Origin: Acidocella aminolytica 101 = DSM 11237
GTDB lineage: Bacteria > Pseudomonadota > Alphaproteobacteria > Acetobacterales > Acetobacteraceae
Reading direction: 5' to 3'
Assembly (NCBI RefSeq): GCF_900129125.1
Contig: NZ_FQVJ01000001.1
Location: 124,001 to 188,000 of the forward strand
DNA: 64,000 bases
Notes under the pieces: model-generated
What the model was told of the DNA's origin: nothing
The model's input: the letters and a program-made list of their open reading frames with translations, nothing else
Database searches by the model: none
In this document: positions 1 through 8,553 of the stretch, one piece after another
Layout of the letters: each line of letters starts with the position of its first letter
Numbering within the stretch: the stretch's first letter is position 1
Program-made: the position numbers and the translations under genes

Positions 1-194
1 ATGACAAAAATCTCACCAGCATGAATATCAAGCGACACGTCATGAACGCCGACGACAACGCCGGTGTCCTGCTGCACTTGTTGTTTGCCGATTCCGGCTT
101 CAAGCTGCCTTAAAGCCTTGGTCGAATTTTTTCCAAAAATACGACTGACTTTTTCAAGGCGGATTCTGGGTGAGTTTTCGTTACTGCGATGCAT
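1..194 (-). CDS. Glycine betaine/proline ABC transporter ATP-binding protein, N-terminal part (cut by window edge)
   Basis: The minus strand is open from an ATG at 194 to the left edge (64 codons) and continues outside the window. It reads MHRSNENSPRIRLEKVSRIF, then a stretch ending TGVVVGVHDVSLDIHAGEIF. This is how ProV/OpuAA ATPases begin: a short amphipathic lead with a TG-x-V-V-G-V-x-D-V-S-x-x-I-x-x-GEIFV block just before the Walker A motif, which would lie outside. The family energises uptake of glycine betaine or proline as compatible solutes. AAGG touches the ATG, so the ribosome site is poorly spaced, and a start further upstream is blocked by AT-rich sequence. Permease and binding-protein genes would be expected to the left. 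I infer the family from this N-terminal block only. Confidence 0.7.
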   Translation of the reverse strand, partial: MHRSNENSPRIRLEKVSRIFGKNSTKALRQLEAGIGKQQVQQDTGVVVGVHDVSLDIHAGEIFV

Positions 195-1178
195 CCTTGC
201 TACTGCTAAAATTAAAAATTTTTTTATAATTATGATTTGTGATGCGACTTGTCAACCGCTGTTTAAAATTTTCTAAAAAAATTAAACGCTTTCTTTTGTT
301 TTGTAGTATTTTTTGATTACTATTATGCACAGATCAAAAACGAACAACAATGATTTTATGGTAGGAAATTTCGATGTGAATATATAATGTATATTTTCGT
401 CTGCTGGGCGCGCCAAATGTTGTTGCGTTGTGTTGTGTTAATGAAATGGCGAAAATTCTGGATAGCGAATTGTATGTTGTTTAAGTATGTCATGACAATT
501 TCACATGGTGTTTGACTTCAGATTCGTGGAGCCATGATGAATCCAGGAGGGCCTGTTGGCATTTGTACTCGTGCTAGGATACTTTTGACTCTGTCTGGAT
601 AGTTGGAAGGTAAGCTATTGACGCGGAACTCGATCATACGAGAGTGTCGGTGACCTCTTTCATCGTTCAAGTGATTATCCTTAGGTCCGCCTTTTTTTCT
701 TCCGGTGCATCCGCTTCTTGCAGTGTTTCATGCGATGGTACGCAAAATGGTCGCGCCTCTGCTAGCTACGATAAGGGGTATATTCGGGAGAATGTCGGTG
801 AAGAACTTCGATAAATCGGTTTTACCGAGTCAAATTTCATAATTTACGGTGGTTTCCGGATCGGTTAGGAGACCGTCTCGCAAGTTTGGTTTTATCGCCA
901 TGACAGAAACCAAAACGCTCCAATCAAAAGAATAGTGGAATGTCTTTACTACGGTGTTGGCGTTTTCCAGCGTGCGAGAAGCTTTTTGGCGGAAGCAAGG
1001 CTTCCCGGATATTTGGAAGATTCCCGAGTTCAAAGAGGATATCGAGAGGTGATCGGCATTCCATGACAGCAGGAAAAATTGGAATTCTTGCCCCGTTTTT
1101 CGCTTGTTACGCCATATAGCGTGTCGTGTAGCTGGACACAGGACGAAGCCTGCCGACATTATAAGATAAGGCTCGCTT
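195..1178. other. AT-rich intergenic and decayed region
   Basis: About 1 kb with no convincing intact gene. The first 300 bases are clearly more AT-rich than the rest of the window (runs of T and A near 220-310) and probably include the promoter of the betaine transporter gene leaving to the left. The right half holds a possible LysR 3' remnant (881-1066) and borders a truncated phosphodiesterase. I see no terminal inverted repeats or transposase motifs that would explain the decay. Confidence 0.6.
881..1066 (+). pseudogene. Possible 3' remnant of a LysR-type regulator
   Basis: The plus-strand frame from 881 reads QVWFYRHDRNQNAPIKRIVE and runs to a TGA at 1064. The W-x-x-x-H-D-x-x-x-x-A-P-I-K-R-[IV]-[IV] pattern resembles the last helix of LysR effector domains. 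An in-frame stop lies just upstream (near 866) and no HTH domain is found before it. What follows (VFQRARSFLAEARLPGYLE) looks frame-damaged. This is a weak, motif-only call; it could be chance. Confidence 0.25.
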
Positions 1179-1412
1179 CTAGGTCGGGTTTTTAATCAGA
1201 GGTGCATTCTTGCCAACATAAGCGCCTTTTGAATCTCGGACGGCATCTGGATTAAGCCGAGGATCGTGGTGTACGATAACGATGCCACCAGCTGTGATGG
1301 CGATGTCAAATTCAACGCTTGTCAGACCAAGGTATTGCATGAAGGTAAAGGCTGGCAGCGTGCTCTCAGGCCGTCTTCCACGCGCGCCACGGTGTTCAAA
1401 GGCTGCGATCAT
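1179..1412 (-). pseudogene. Glycerophosphodiester phosphodiesterase, N-terminal fragment
   Basis: A 77-residue product starts MIAAFEHRGARGRRPESTLP and contains EFDIAITAGGIVIVHHDP. These are the first catalytic blocks of GDPD enzymes: H-R-G, the R-P-E-x-T loop, E-x-D metal ligands and H-D-P. The family hydrolyses glycerophosphodiesters to glycerol 3-phosphate and an alcohol and is normally 250-350 residues. Here the frame ends at a stop soon after LNPDAVRDSKG, and the sequence further downstream shows no GDPD continuation. About three quarters of the protein, including the rest of the TIM barrel, is missing, so it should be inactive. An export signal is also absent. It sits in the decayed zone left of the intact LysR gene. 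Confidence 0.75.
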
Positions 1413-1482
1413 AAAATATATTCCTGGATCTGCCTCTGATATAATATATCAGTGCCACAAGAAAACGGATATTCTATGGTTT

Positions 1483-2406
1483 CTATCTCGGTTTTGTAAG
1501 ATAGTGTTCACCAAGAAAAACTGTCTTGGCGAGAGCGGCTTCCTTTCGGATAAAATTAAGTGCAAGCCGAACATTTCTGCTGGCGGCAATATCCGTATGC
1601 ACGGCTGTCCAGTAGGTACGCCGCAGGGACAGGCTATGCGGCAAAATAGGCACAAGTTCTTTTCTATGACAGGCGATAAAAGCCGGGAGAATACATAATC
1701 CGTATCCGGCGCAAGCGGCTTCCATTTGTGCATGCAGGCTGGAACATTGCAGGCGGGCGCGCAGGTTTGGCTCCACTTCATTCAAATAGTCCAGCCCGCG
1801 CGTGAAAACGAGTTCGTCGATATAGCCGGTGAAATCGTGCTTCTTCAGGTCCTGAGCGGAATTTATAAGCGGCTTCGAGCGGAGATATGTTTCGGTACCG
1901 AACACGAAGAGTCGGTAGTCCGTTAGTTTTTCCAGCACGAGTTTCCGGGTGTCTGGTGGGGATAATGTAATGATGATGTCAGTGTCCCGTCGGGACATTG
2001 CAATCACCTGCTGAATGGTCAGCAATTCGACAGACAAGCGGGGGTGTTTGACAGCAAAATGGCTCAACCGCTTGGCTAGAAAAAAATTGCCAATTCCCTC
2101 CAGCGCGCTGATCTTAACAATGCCGCTGGCCCCTTGATTGCGGCCCCCGAGTTGTTCTTCCAGCTTCCCGGCCTCTGCTTCTATTCGTCCCGCATTTTCC
2201 AGCAGCCGCTCACCTTGGCGGGTGAGGCTGTAGCCGCGCGCGTTGCGGACAAAGAGCTGGGTATCCAAAGCCACCTCCAGGGCGCTGATGCGCCTTGCTA
2301 CGGTTGCGTGATCGGCAGCCGTCATGCGTCCCGCCTGAGAGATGGTCCCAGCCCGCGCCACCGCCAGAAAATAGCGTAAGTCATTCCAATCAAAAGAATT
2401 TTTCAT
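1483..2406 (-). CDS. LysR-family transcriptional regulator
   Basis: A 307-residue LysR-type regulator. The winged HTH covers about residues 5-65 (DWNDLRYFLAVARAGTISQA, then a recognition helix with ATVARRISALE). A substrate-binding-like effector domain follows from about residue 90. I chose the ATG at 2406 because MKNSFDWNDLRYF is the normal LysR N-terminus; an upstream in-frame start at 2484 would add 26 residues unlike the family. The gene is divergent from the alcohol dehydrogenase at 2506, the usual arrangement for a LysR regulator and its target, and a perfect inverted repeat sits 2 bases before its start codon. The ligand is unknown. Target assignment is inference from position. Confidence 0.88.
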   Translation of the reverse strand: MKNSFDWNDLRYFLAVARAGTISQAGRMTAADHATVARRISALEVALDTQLFVRNARGYSLTRQGERLLENAGRIEAEAGKLEEQLGGRNQGASGIVKISALEGIGNFFLAKRLSHFAVKHPRLSVELLTIQQVIAMSRRDTDIIITLSPPDTRKLVLEKLTDYRLFVFGTETYLRSKPLINSAQDLKKHDFTGYIDELVFTRGLDYLNEVEPNLRARLQCSSLHAQMEAACAGYGLCILPAFIACHRKELVPILPHSLSLRRTYWTAVHTDIAASRNVRLALNFIRKEAALAKTVFLGEHYLTKPR

Positions 2407-2407
2407 A

Positions 2408-2423
2408 TGTGCAATCCTGCACA
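2408..2423. promoter_or_regulatory. Candidate LysR operator, perfect inverted repeat
   Basis: TGTGCA-ATCC-TGCACA is a perfect 6+6 inverted repeat with a 4-base spacer. It ends 2 bases upstream of the LysR start codon, in the 99-base region shared with the divergent alcohol dehydrogenase. LysR proteins typically bind T-N11-A palindromes in such regions and autorepress. The function is inferred from symmetry and position. Confidence 0.45.
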
Positions 2424-2505
2424 GAGTATGCTCGACATTTCCTGTACTCTCGCAAAGATGTTCGGGGTAAGACAAGGGCAACAAAACACTGAAAAAGGAG
2501 GAAAA

Positions 2506-3663
2506 ATGTCAGCGCTTACCCTCCCTCGGATGATTCGTGTTGGCGGTGGCGTTCTTGCTGAGGCGGGACAGGCTGTTGCGTTGCTGTCAATCAAGCGTCT
2601 GGCGATTATTACGGACAAATATCTCTTAACCACCGGAGCCGTTGACCGGCTGCAAGGTGTGCTGGCGGCCCAGGGCATTGAAACACTTGTGTTTTCCGAC
2701 ACAGTACCGGACCCAACCAGCGATTGCGTGGATGCGGCGACCTGTTTTGTGCGCGCAGGCGGCTGTGATGGCGTGATTGGGTTTGGCGGCGGAAGTCCCA
2801 TTGATACGGCCAAGGCAGCGGCGGTTTTGGCAGTGCGCCAAGGCAAAATGCGCGATTTAAAGGCGCCTCACCAAGAAGATAACCCGGCTTTGCCCATCAT
2901 AGCGATTCCCACAACGGCGGGCACGGGCTCTGAAGCCACGCGCTTCACAATTGTCACGGATACTGAAACTGACGAAAAAATGCTTTGTGCCGGGCTGGCG
3001 TATCTGCCGGTTCTGTCGATTGTGGATTACGAACTGACTTTGACCATGCCCCCCCGCCTGACGGCTGACACGGGGATTGATGCGTTGACGCACGCAATCG
3101 AGGCTTATGTCTCCCGCTTAGCGAATCCTTTTTCAGACGCGATGGCTCTTTCGGCCATGCGGGCAATCTGGCCGTGGCTACCGAAAGCCTATCATGAGCC
3201 CGGAAACCGCACCGCGCGTGAACATGTTATGTTTGGCGCCCTGCAGGCCGGGATTGCTTTCTCCAATGCCTCGGTCGGTCTGGTGCATGGCATGAGCCGC
3301 CCAATTGGCGCGCATTTTCATGTTGCGCATGGGCTCTCCAATGCGATGCTGCTGCCGGCTGTCACGCGCTGGTCCATTAAAGGGCATGAGGCGCGCTATG
3401 CGGATTGTGCCAGGACCATGGGAATCGCCACTGCTGATGCTGAGAACGCTCAAGCGGCCGCATGGCTTGTGGAGGCCTTGCGGGCTTTGAACCAGGAGCT
3501 CGCCGTGCCGGGGCCGCGCCAATATGGCCTTGATGGGGAACGCTGGCGGAGCTTGCGGCCGTTAATGGCGGAACAGGCACTGGCTTCGGGCTCGCCGGGC
3601 AATAACCCTCGCGTGCCTGATGCGGCGCAAATTATTGCGATCTATGATGAGGTATGGGGGTAG
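2506..3663 (+). CDS. Iron-containing (group III) alcohol dehydrogenase
   Basis: A 385-residue NAD(P)-dependent alcohol dehydrogenase of the FucO/maleylacetate-reductase superfamily. It has the nucleotide loop GFGGGSPIDTAKAA (near residue 90) and PTTAGTGSEAT. The metal ligands are visible as D192 and H196 (DALTHAIEAY) plus H261 and H275 (HGMSRPIG, then HVAHG), with the family's 14-residue spacing. The start is set by AAGGAGG just before the ATG at 2506; an in-frame extension to 2407 would overlap the operator. It lies upstream of a liv-glc operon, so oxidation of a diol or interconversion of an aldehyde feeding glycolate (ethylene glycol/glycolaldehyde or lactaldehyde type) is plausible but unproven. 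Probable control by the divergent LysR. Confidence 0.9.
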   Translation: MSALTLPRMIRVGGGVLAEAGQAVALLSIKRLAIITDKYLLTTGAVDRLQGVLAAQGIETLVFSDTVPDPTSDCVDAATCFVRAGGCDGVIGFGGGSPIDTAKAAAVLAVRQGKMRDLKAPHQEDNPALPIIAIPTTAGTGSEATRFTIVTDTETDEKMLCAGLAYLPVLSIVDYELTLTMPPRLTADTGIDALTHAIEAYVSRLANPFSDAMALSAMRAIWPWLPKAYHEPGNRTAREHVMFGALQAGIAFSNASVGLVHGMSRPIGAHFHVAHGLSNAMLLPAVTRWSIKGHEARYADCARTMGIATADAENAQAAAWLVEALRALNQELAVPGPRQYGLDGERWRSLRPLMAEQALASGSPGNNPRVPDAAQIIAIYDEVWG

Positions 3664-3755
3664 AAACTGTCTCTCCGGCAAATGCCGGTAAATGGTCCTT
3701 TGAGGATGTTCACAAGGGTTTCATTAGTTGTTTCCTTTGTTTTGCTGGAGAGTTG

Positions 3756-3785
3756 TTGACAAGGCTGAGTGATCAGAAGAACATC
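3756..3785 (+). promoter_or_regulatory. Candidate promoter of the liv-glc operon
   Basis: TTGACA at 3756-3761 matches the -35 consensus and lies 85 bases before the binding-protein gene, in the 182-base gap after the dehydrogenase. The matching -10 (around 3779-3785, AACATC) is poor, so the call rests mainly on the -35 and on position. Confidence 0.3.
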
Positions 3786-3845
3786 TCACAGAGGGCCGAC
3801 GACCAAAGATAACAATGGCTTGCAGAAAAATGGAGGACGAACCTT

Positions 3846-5099
3846 ATGGTTTTCAAGAATACCGCGTCCCTGAATCGACGGAACCTTTTGCGCGCGGGGG
3901 CAGCTGCAGGGGTTTCCAGCCTAGCCATGCCGGAAGTGAGCTGGGCGCAAAGTGAAAAAACGGTTAAAATCGGCAACATAGACCCCCGTACCGGCACTTA
4001 TGCCGCGTTGGGCGGCAACCAGATTCGCGGCGCCACTATGGCCGTTGATGAAATTAACAAGAAAGGCGGTATTCTCGGCCGCCCCGTGCAGCTTCTTGTT
4101 GAGGACTCGCAAGGTCTGCCGGGCCCGGCGGTTAGTAAGGCACAAAAGCTGGTCAATCAGGACAAGGTGAATTTCCTGATGGGGTCGGTGAGTTCCGCCG
4201 TTTCGGGGTCTCTCAGCCAGTTTGCCAATCAGCATGATCTGGTTTTTGTTGATTCGGGCGGACACGCTGATGCGATCACCGGCAAGAAATGCACCTGGAA
4301 CACCTTCCGCACCTGCTCCACAACCTGGATGCTCACGGCAGGCGATTTTGAGCCGTTGTTCAAAAAATTCGGCAAGAAGTGGTTTTTTATCACGCCGGAT
4401 TATGCGTTTGGCCACGCGCTCTACACTGACTATGTCGCGCAGCTTACCAAGGCGGGTGGCACGGCATTGGGCAATGCGCTGGCGCCGCTAGGCACTACGG
4501 ACTTCTCCTCTTACCTGATCCAGGCGCGCGCCGCGAAACCTGACGTGCTGATCTGTTTGCAGGCGGGTGACGATCTCGTGAATCTGCTGAAGCAGACGGT
4601 ACAGTTCGGCATGAATACGCAGATGACCGTCGCTGGCGCAATGCAGGAGATGGAAGTTCTGGAGGCTCTGCCGCCTGCCGCCTTGCTTGGCTGGTGGACG
4701 TTTGAGTGGTATTGGAACCAGCCCAACGTGCCGCATGTCGCGGATTTCGTGAAGGCTTACAAGTCGCGCTACAATAACAAGGTGCCGACGGCGCGGTCTT
4801 GGTTCGGCTACGCCACCGCTCATGCGCTGGCGCTTGCCGCCAATCAGGCGAAGTCGCTTGATGCCTTGAAGGTAGTGCGCGCGTTGGAAGGACTGGAGCT
4901 GCCGCCTGAAGTCGCGCTGCAGCCGGGCAAGTGCTATTACCGGGCGCAAGATCACCAGATGATTGCCAATATGTTCCCTGGCTATGTGCCCAAGGATGCA
5001 TCTTACCCGAACCTCTTTGACGTATCCCAGACAATTCCGGGCGGTGACATCGCTAAATCGCCGGAAGAGGCAGGTTGTAAGATGGCCTATCCGAGCTGA
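3846..5099 (+). CDS. Branched-chain-amino-acid/amide-type ABC transporter substrate-binding protein, Tat-exported
   Basis: A 417-residue periplasmic binding protein of the Leu/Ile/Val (type I) fold. The N-terminus carries a twin-arginine signal (NRRNLLRAGAAAGVSSLAMP) with probable cleavage after a WAQ-like site near residue 35. The mature part begins VKIGNIDPRTGTYAALGGNQ, the standard strand entering lobe 1. TGGAGGA precedes the ATG. It opens a same-strand run with LivHMGF and GlcDEF, so its ligand is probably not an amino acid but the compound oxidised by GlcDEF (glycolate, lactate or a related 2-hydroxy acid). That inference comes from context; Liv-type binding proteins also take amides, urea and aromatics. 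A strong intercistronic hairpin separates it from livH. Confidence 0.85.
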   Translation: MVFKNTASLNRRNLLRAGAAAGVSSLAMPEVSWAQSEKTVKIGNIDPRTGTYAALGGNQIRGATMAVDEINKKGGILGRPVQLLVEDSQGLPGPAVSKAQKLVNQDKVNFLMGSVSSAVSGSLSQFANQHDLVFVDSGGHADAITGKKCTWNTFRTCSTTWMLTAGDFEPLFKKFGKKWFFITPDYAFGHALYTDYVAQLTKAGGTALGNALAPLGTTDFSSYLIQARAAKPDVLICLQAGDDLVNLLKQTVQFGMNTQMTVAGAMQEMEVLEALPPAALLGWWTFEWYWNQPNVPHVADFVKAYKSRYNNKVPTARSWFGYATAHALALAANQAKSLDALKVVRALEGLELPPEVALQPGKCYYRAQDHQMIANMFPGYVPKDASYPNLFDVSQTIPGGDIAKSPEEAGCKMAYPS

Positions 5100-5112
5100 T
5101 CTGTTTGCTCCA

Positions 5113-5157
5113 ACGGATGGAGCTGGCCGTGGCGAAGCCATTGCCAGCTCCATCCGT
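5113..5157 (+). promoter_or_regulatory. Long intercistronic hairpin between binding-protein and permease genes
   Basis: ACGGATGGAGCTGGC (5113-5127) and GCCAGCTCCATCCGT (5143-5157) are perfect 15-base complements. Inside them TGGC-GAA-GCCA (5030s position equivalent 5130-5140) forms a second small stem. No T-run follows, so it is not a classic terminator. Hairpins at this place in transport operons usually protect the upstream binding-protein mRNA or attenuate the permease genes, giving excess binding protein. Role inferred. Confidence 0.65.
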
Positions 5158-5216
5158 ATCGCACGGTCCTATCGTAAACCAGCGCTGTGAGCGCTCAAGA
5201 AAAGTGAAGAAAAACC

Positions 5217-6086
5217 GTGGAATCCCTGCTTTTATACAGCGTGTTCAACGGGTTGGTTGTCGGCATTTTCTATGCGCTCATGGCGCTGGGGTTGTCGCTG
5301 ATCCTCGGGTTGAATGGCGTCATCAATTTTGCCCATGGCACGTTCATGGCATTGGGCGGTTATATCGCTTTCACCATTGAGCCTTATGTCGGGTTTTGGG
5401 GAAGTCTTATTGTCGCGCCGCTCTTAACCGTTATCCTAGGGCTCGCGGTTGAGCGTGTGCTGATCCGGCCGCTTTATGGCCGTGACCCGCTTTTCTCATT
5501 GTTGCTGACATTTGGTCTGGCAATGATTATGGAAGATCTGATCCGCACCATCTGGGGCGCTGTTGGGCGGCCGTTTGTTTTGCCGGGCTATCTTAATGCG
5601 CCCTTGAGCAACACGTTCTTCTTTCTCACCGGTTATCGCGTGGTACTGATCCTGATCACCATTGTGGTCACCGGAGCTTTGTTCGCGGTATTGCGTTACA
5701 GCCGCATCGGCATCCGTATCCGCGCTGGCAATGCTGATCTTGAGACGATTTCTGCCATGGGCGTGAACATCTTCTTCTTGCGCGCGGCGAATTTCGGCAT
5801 TGGCATCTTCCTGGCCGGTGTGGCGGGCATTCTGGCGGCGGGGCAGTTGGGTCTGTCGCCCTCCATCGGGTCTTCGCTGATCATGCCGTCTTTCGTGGCG
5901 ATCATTGTGGGCGGTGTGGGCAGCTTGGTCGGCAGTGTGCTTGGCGGGCTGATCATCGGCATTGCTTCTGGCATCACCGCCGCGTTTTTCCCTGTCGCAC
6001 AGGAGGTCGTGATTTATGTGATCATGGCGATTGTGCTGGTCATCCGGCCTCGCGGCCTGCTGGGTCAAGAAGGATTGTTTGAATGA
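5217..6086 (+). CDS. livH: Liv-type ABC transporter permease (LivH family)
   Basis: A 289-residue inner-membrane permease with about eight hydrophobic segments. It has the family's early block (LYSVFNGLVVGIFYALMALG, then GLNGVINFAHGTFMALGGY) and the LivH loop GRDPLFSLLLTFGLAMI. The C-terminal part contains FVAIIVGGVGSLVGSVLGG, a conserved membrane hairpin that contacts the ATPases. The start is a GTG at 5217, as no in-frame ATG lies before the first membrane segment; the ribosome site is weak. The last bases overlap livM (ATGA), indicating translational coupling. It would form the translocation pore with LivM. Confidence 0.9.
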   Translation: MESLLLYSVFNGLVVGIFYALMALGLSLILGLNGVINFAHGTFMALGGYIAFTIEPYVGFWGSLIVAPLLTVILGLAVERVLIRPLYGRDPLFSLLLTFGLAMIMEDLIRTIWGAVGRPFVLPGYLNAPLSNTFFFLTGYRVVLILITIVVTGALFAVLRYSRIGIRIRAGNADLETISAMGVNIFFLRAANFGIGIFLAGVAGILAAGQLGLSPSIGSSLIMPSFVAIIVGGVGSLVGSVLGGLIIGIASGITAAFFPVAQEVVIYVIMAIVLVIRPRGLLGQEGLFE

Positions 6087-7060
6087 GCACTTCAATTGAC
6101 GCCAAGCTTGCCTTGAACCGAAAATCCGGCGGCCGTGTTGTCGCCGCCATGGTCATCTGGGTTGTGCTGCTGTTTGTGCCGTTCTGGCTGCCTATGATTG
6201 GTGGCTATACGGATCTGGCCACACGCGCTTTGATCTACGCCATTGCCGCCTCCGGGCTGAACTTGTTGCTGGGCTATACGGGCGGCCTGTCCTTTGGCCA
6301 TGCGGCCTATTTCGGGTTGGGGGCGTATGGCGCGGGGCTCTGTCTTATCCACATCGCGCCCTCCGTGCCCCTGGCCATTCTTGGCGGCACGGTGCTGGGT
6401 GGCATTGCCGGCATTCTCGTCGGCCCGATGGCTATGAAGCGCAAGGGCATCTATTTCGCCATGATCACCATTGCATTTGGCCAGATGTTCTATTTCATCG
6501 CGGTCCGCTGGAACAGCCTAACCGGCGGTGAGGACGGCCTGACCGGCTTCTCCCGCGTGCCGCTGCATATTGGCGGCGAGGCCATCAAGCTTGGCCCGGA
6601 GCGGTTCTATTATCTGGTGCTGGTGCTGTTTGCACTGGTGATGGCGATTATCTGGCAGATTTTGCGCTCACCGCTGGGCCACAGCTTTGTGGCGGTGCGT
6701 GAAAACACAACCCGTCTGCGTTTTCTGGGCGTCGCGGTGGATAAGCAAATCTGGGTGGCCTTTGCCATCTCCACTTTTATTGTGGCGTTGGCAGGCACAC
6801 TGAACGCGCTGCTCACGGGCTTTGCCTCGCCTGATAACCTCGGCTGGCAGCTTTCCGGGTCTTTCGTGGTGATTTGCGTGCTGGGGGGGATGCGCAGCTT
6901 CTGGGGACCGTTTCTGGGGGCGGTGATCTTCATTGTTGCGCAGGATTATCTCTCCAGCGTCACGCAGAACTGGATGAGCTTCATCGGACTTATCTTCGTG
7001 CTCGCGGTGCTGTTCTTCCCGCAAGGGCTGCTCGGCTTCATTAAGGGGAGGGGACGCTAA
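6083..7060 (+). CDS. livM: Liv-type ABC transporter permease (LivM family)
   Basis: A 325-residue integral membrane protein with around nine hydrophobic stretches. It has the LivM hallmarks NLLLGYTGGLSFGHAAYFGL and, near the end, a GGMRSFWGPFLGAVIF-like loop that docks on the ATPase, followed by FFPQGLLGF. It begins in the livH stop (ATGA overlap) and its own stop overlaps livG by one base. Pairs with LivH as a heterodimeric channel. Substrate inferred from the downstream glcDEF genes. Confidence 0.9.
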   Translation: MSTSIDAKLALNRKSGGRVVAAMVIWVVLLFVPFWLPMIGGYTDLATRALIYAIAASGLNLLLGYTGGLSFGHAAYFGLGAYGAGLCLIHIAPSVPLAILGGTVLGGIAGILVGPMAMKRKGIYFAMITIAFGQMFYFIAVRWNSLTGGEDGLTGFSRVPLHIGGEAIKLGPERFYYLVLVLFALVMAIIWQILRSPLGHSFVAVRENTTRLRFLGVAVDKQIWVAFAISTFIVALAGTLNALLTGFASPDNLGWQLSGSFVVICVLGGMRSFWGPFLGAVIFIVAQDYLSSVTQNWMSFIGLIFVLAVLFFPQGLLGFIKGRGR

Positions 7061-7824
7061 TGAGCTTCCTGAAGCTGGACAATGTCGGCCGCCGCTTCGG
7101 CGCCTTGCAGGCGTTGAAGGATATCTCGATCTCAGTCGAGCAGGGTGAGTTGCGTGCGGTTATCGGTCCCAACGGGGCAGGCAAAACCACGCTGTTCAAT
7201 CTAATCAGCGGGTTCTTCCCGCCCACTGAAGGGTCCATCAGCTTTGCCGGCCAGCCCATTACGGCCGTCAGCCCCAACGCGTTGGTCAGGCGCGGTATCA
7301 TCCGGACCTTCCAGATCACGCAGGTTTTCCTCTCGCTCACGGTTTATGAAAATCTGCGCGTTGCGGTGGAAACAGCGATGGGGTTGCAGCTCCGCCCCTG
7401 GATCTCACGCGCAACACGTGCCCAGGTGGAAGCCAAGGTGGAGGAGTTGGCGGACATCATCCGCATCACCCCGAAGCTCGACCGCATTGTGGGGGAGATG
7501 TCACACGGGGATCAGCGCGTGGTGGAGGTGGGTATTGCTCTCTCCCGGCATCCCAAGCTTCTGCTGCTGGATGAACCCACGGCTGGTATGGGAGACCAGG
7601 AAACTCATCACATGACTGACCTGATCCGCCGCCTGAACAAGGAGCAGGGCATCACCATCCTGTTCGTGGAGCATGATATGGCGATCGTCTTCGGGATCGC
7701 AGATAAGATCACCGTGCTTGATAACGGCACCATGCTGGCGGAAGGCACTGCGGCTGAAATCTCAGCCAATCCGCGTGTTCAGTCCGCTTATCTTGGTAAC
7801 GCGCTTGAGGAGACTGCCGTATGA
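7060..7824 (+). CDS. livG: Liv-type ABC transporter ATP-binding protein (LivG family)
   Basis: A 254-residue cytoplasmic ATPase. Walker A is GPNGAGKTTLFNLISG (near residue 37), the ABC signature is the LivG-type variant MSHGDQRVVEVGIAL, and Walker B with catalytic Glu is LLLLDEPTAGMG, followed by the switch His in FVEHDM. The ATG overlaps the livM stop and the 3' end overlaps livF by four bases (ATGA). It powers transport together with LivF. Confidence 0.92.
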   Translation: MSFLKLDNVGRRFGALQALKDISISVEQGELRAVIGPNGAGKTTLFNLISGFFPPTEGSISFAGQPITAVSPNALVRRGIIRTFQITQVFLSLTVYENLRVAVETAMGLQLRPWISRATRAQVEAKVEELADIIRITPKLDRIVGEMSHGDQRVVEVGIALSRHPKLLLLDEPTAGMGDQETHHMTDLIRRLNKEQGITILFVEHDMAIVFGIADKITVLDNGTMLAEGTAAEISANPRVQSAYLGNALEETAV

Positions 7825-8531
7825 GCGCTGTTCTCAATGTTGAAGGCCTCCATACCTACTATGGAAAGAGCCATATTCTGCATGGTGTTTCACTGAAGGT
7901 GGAGGAGGGCGAGTTGGTTGCCCTTCTAGGGCGTAACGGGGCGGGTAAAACCACCACCATGCGCAGCGTCATGAGCCTGACCCCTCCAAAATCCGGCAGT
8001 GTGAAGCTGTTTGGCAAGGATCTCACCCGCGCCTCGCCGCATAAAATCGCCGTGTCCGGAGTGGGGTATGTGCCGGAGGGGCGTAAGATTTTCGGCCACA
8101 TGACCGTGCATGAAAATCTGCAGGTCCCGCCTGATACCAGCGGCCCGTGGACGATCGAGACGATCTACGAGCTGTTTCCCCGCTTGTATGAACGCCGCAC
8201 CAGCAAAGGCGGGCGTCTTTCCGGCGGCGAGCAGGAGATGCTGGCGATCGCCCGCGCCCTGCTGCTGAACCCGAAGCTGCTGATCCTAGACGAACCTTCG
8301 CAAGGGCTTGCCCCGGTGATCGTGCAGGAGGTGATGCGCACCATTGCCCGCATGAAGAAAGAGGGCATGTCCGTGCTGTTGGTGGAGCAAAACGCCATGC
8401 TGGCGCTGCAACTTGCCGACCGTGCTTATGTGCTTTCCGATGGCGAAATGGTATATGATGGCTCTGCTGATGAACTGAGAGCTGACAAGGCGCGTATGGA
8501 GGCTTTGGCGGGCGTCAGTCACACCGCTTAG
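7821..8531 (+). CDS. livF: Liv-type ABC transporter ATP-binding protein (LivF family)
   Basis: A 236-residue ATPase, the short LivF partner. Walker A is GRNGAGKTTTMRSVM, the signature LSGGEQEMLAIARALLL, Walker B LLILDEPSQGLAP, switch His replaced by Gln in LLVEQNA, which is normal for LivF. It overlaps livG and is followed after 22 bases by glcD, with GGAGACG in the gap, so transporter and oxidase genes appear cotranscribed. Confidence 0.92.
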   Translation: MSAVLNVEGLHTYYGKSHILHGVSLKVEEGELVALLGRNGAGKTTTMRSVMSLTPPKSGSVKLFGKDLTRASPHKIAVSGVGYVPEGRKIFGHMTVHENLQVPPDTSGPWTIETIYELFPRLYERRTSKGGRLSGGEQEMLAIARALLLNPKLLILDEPSQGLAPVIVQEVMRTIARMKKEGMSVLLVEQNAMLALQLADRAYVLSDGEMVYDGSADELRADKARMEALAGVSHTA

Positions 8532-8553
8532 CCTTGGCTTTGGAGACGTTGGA

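Noticed and set aside
830-1159. 109-codon minus-strand frame in the decayed zone
   Set aside because: No recognisable family, no ribosome site, and it lies opposite a possible LysR remnant.
4488-5153. 221-codon open frame on the minus strand across the binding-protein gene
   Set aside because: Low-complexity antisense shadow of a clear periplasmic-binding-protein gene; no motif, no ribosome site.
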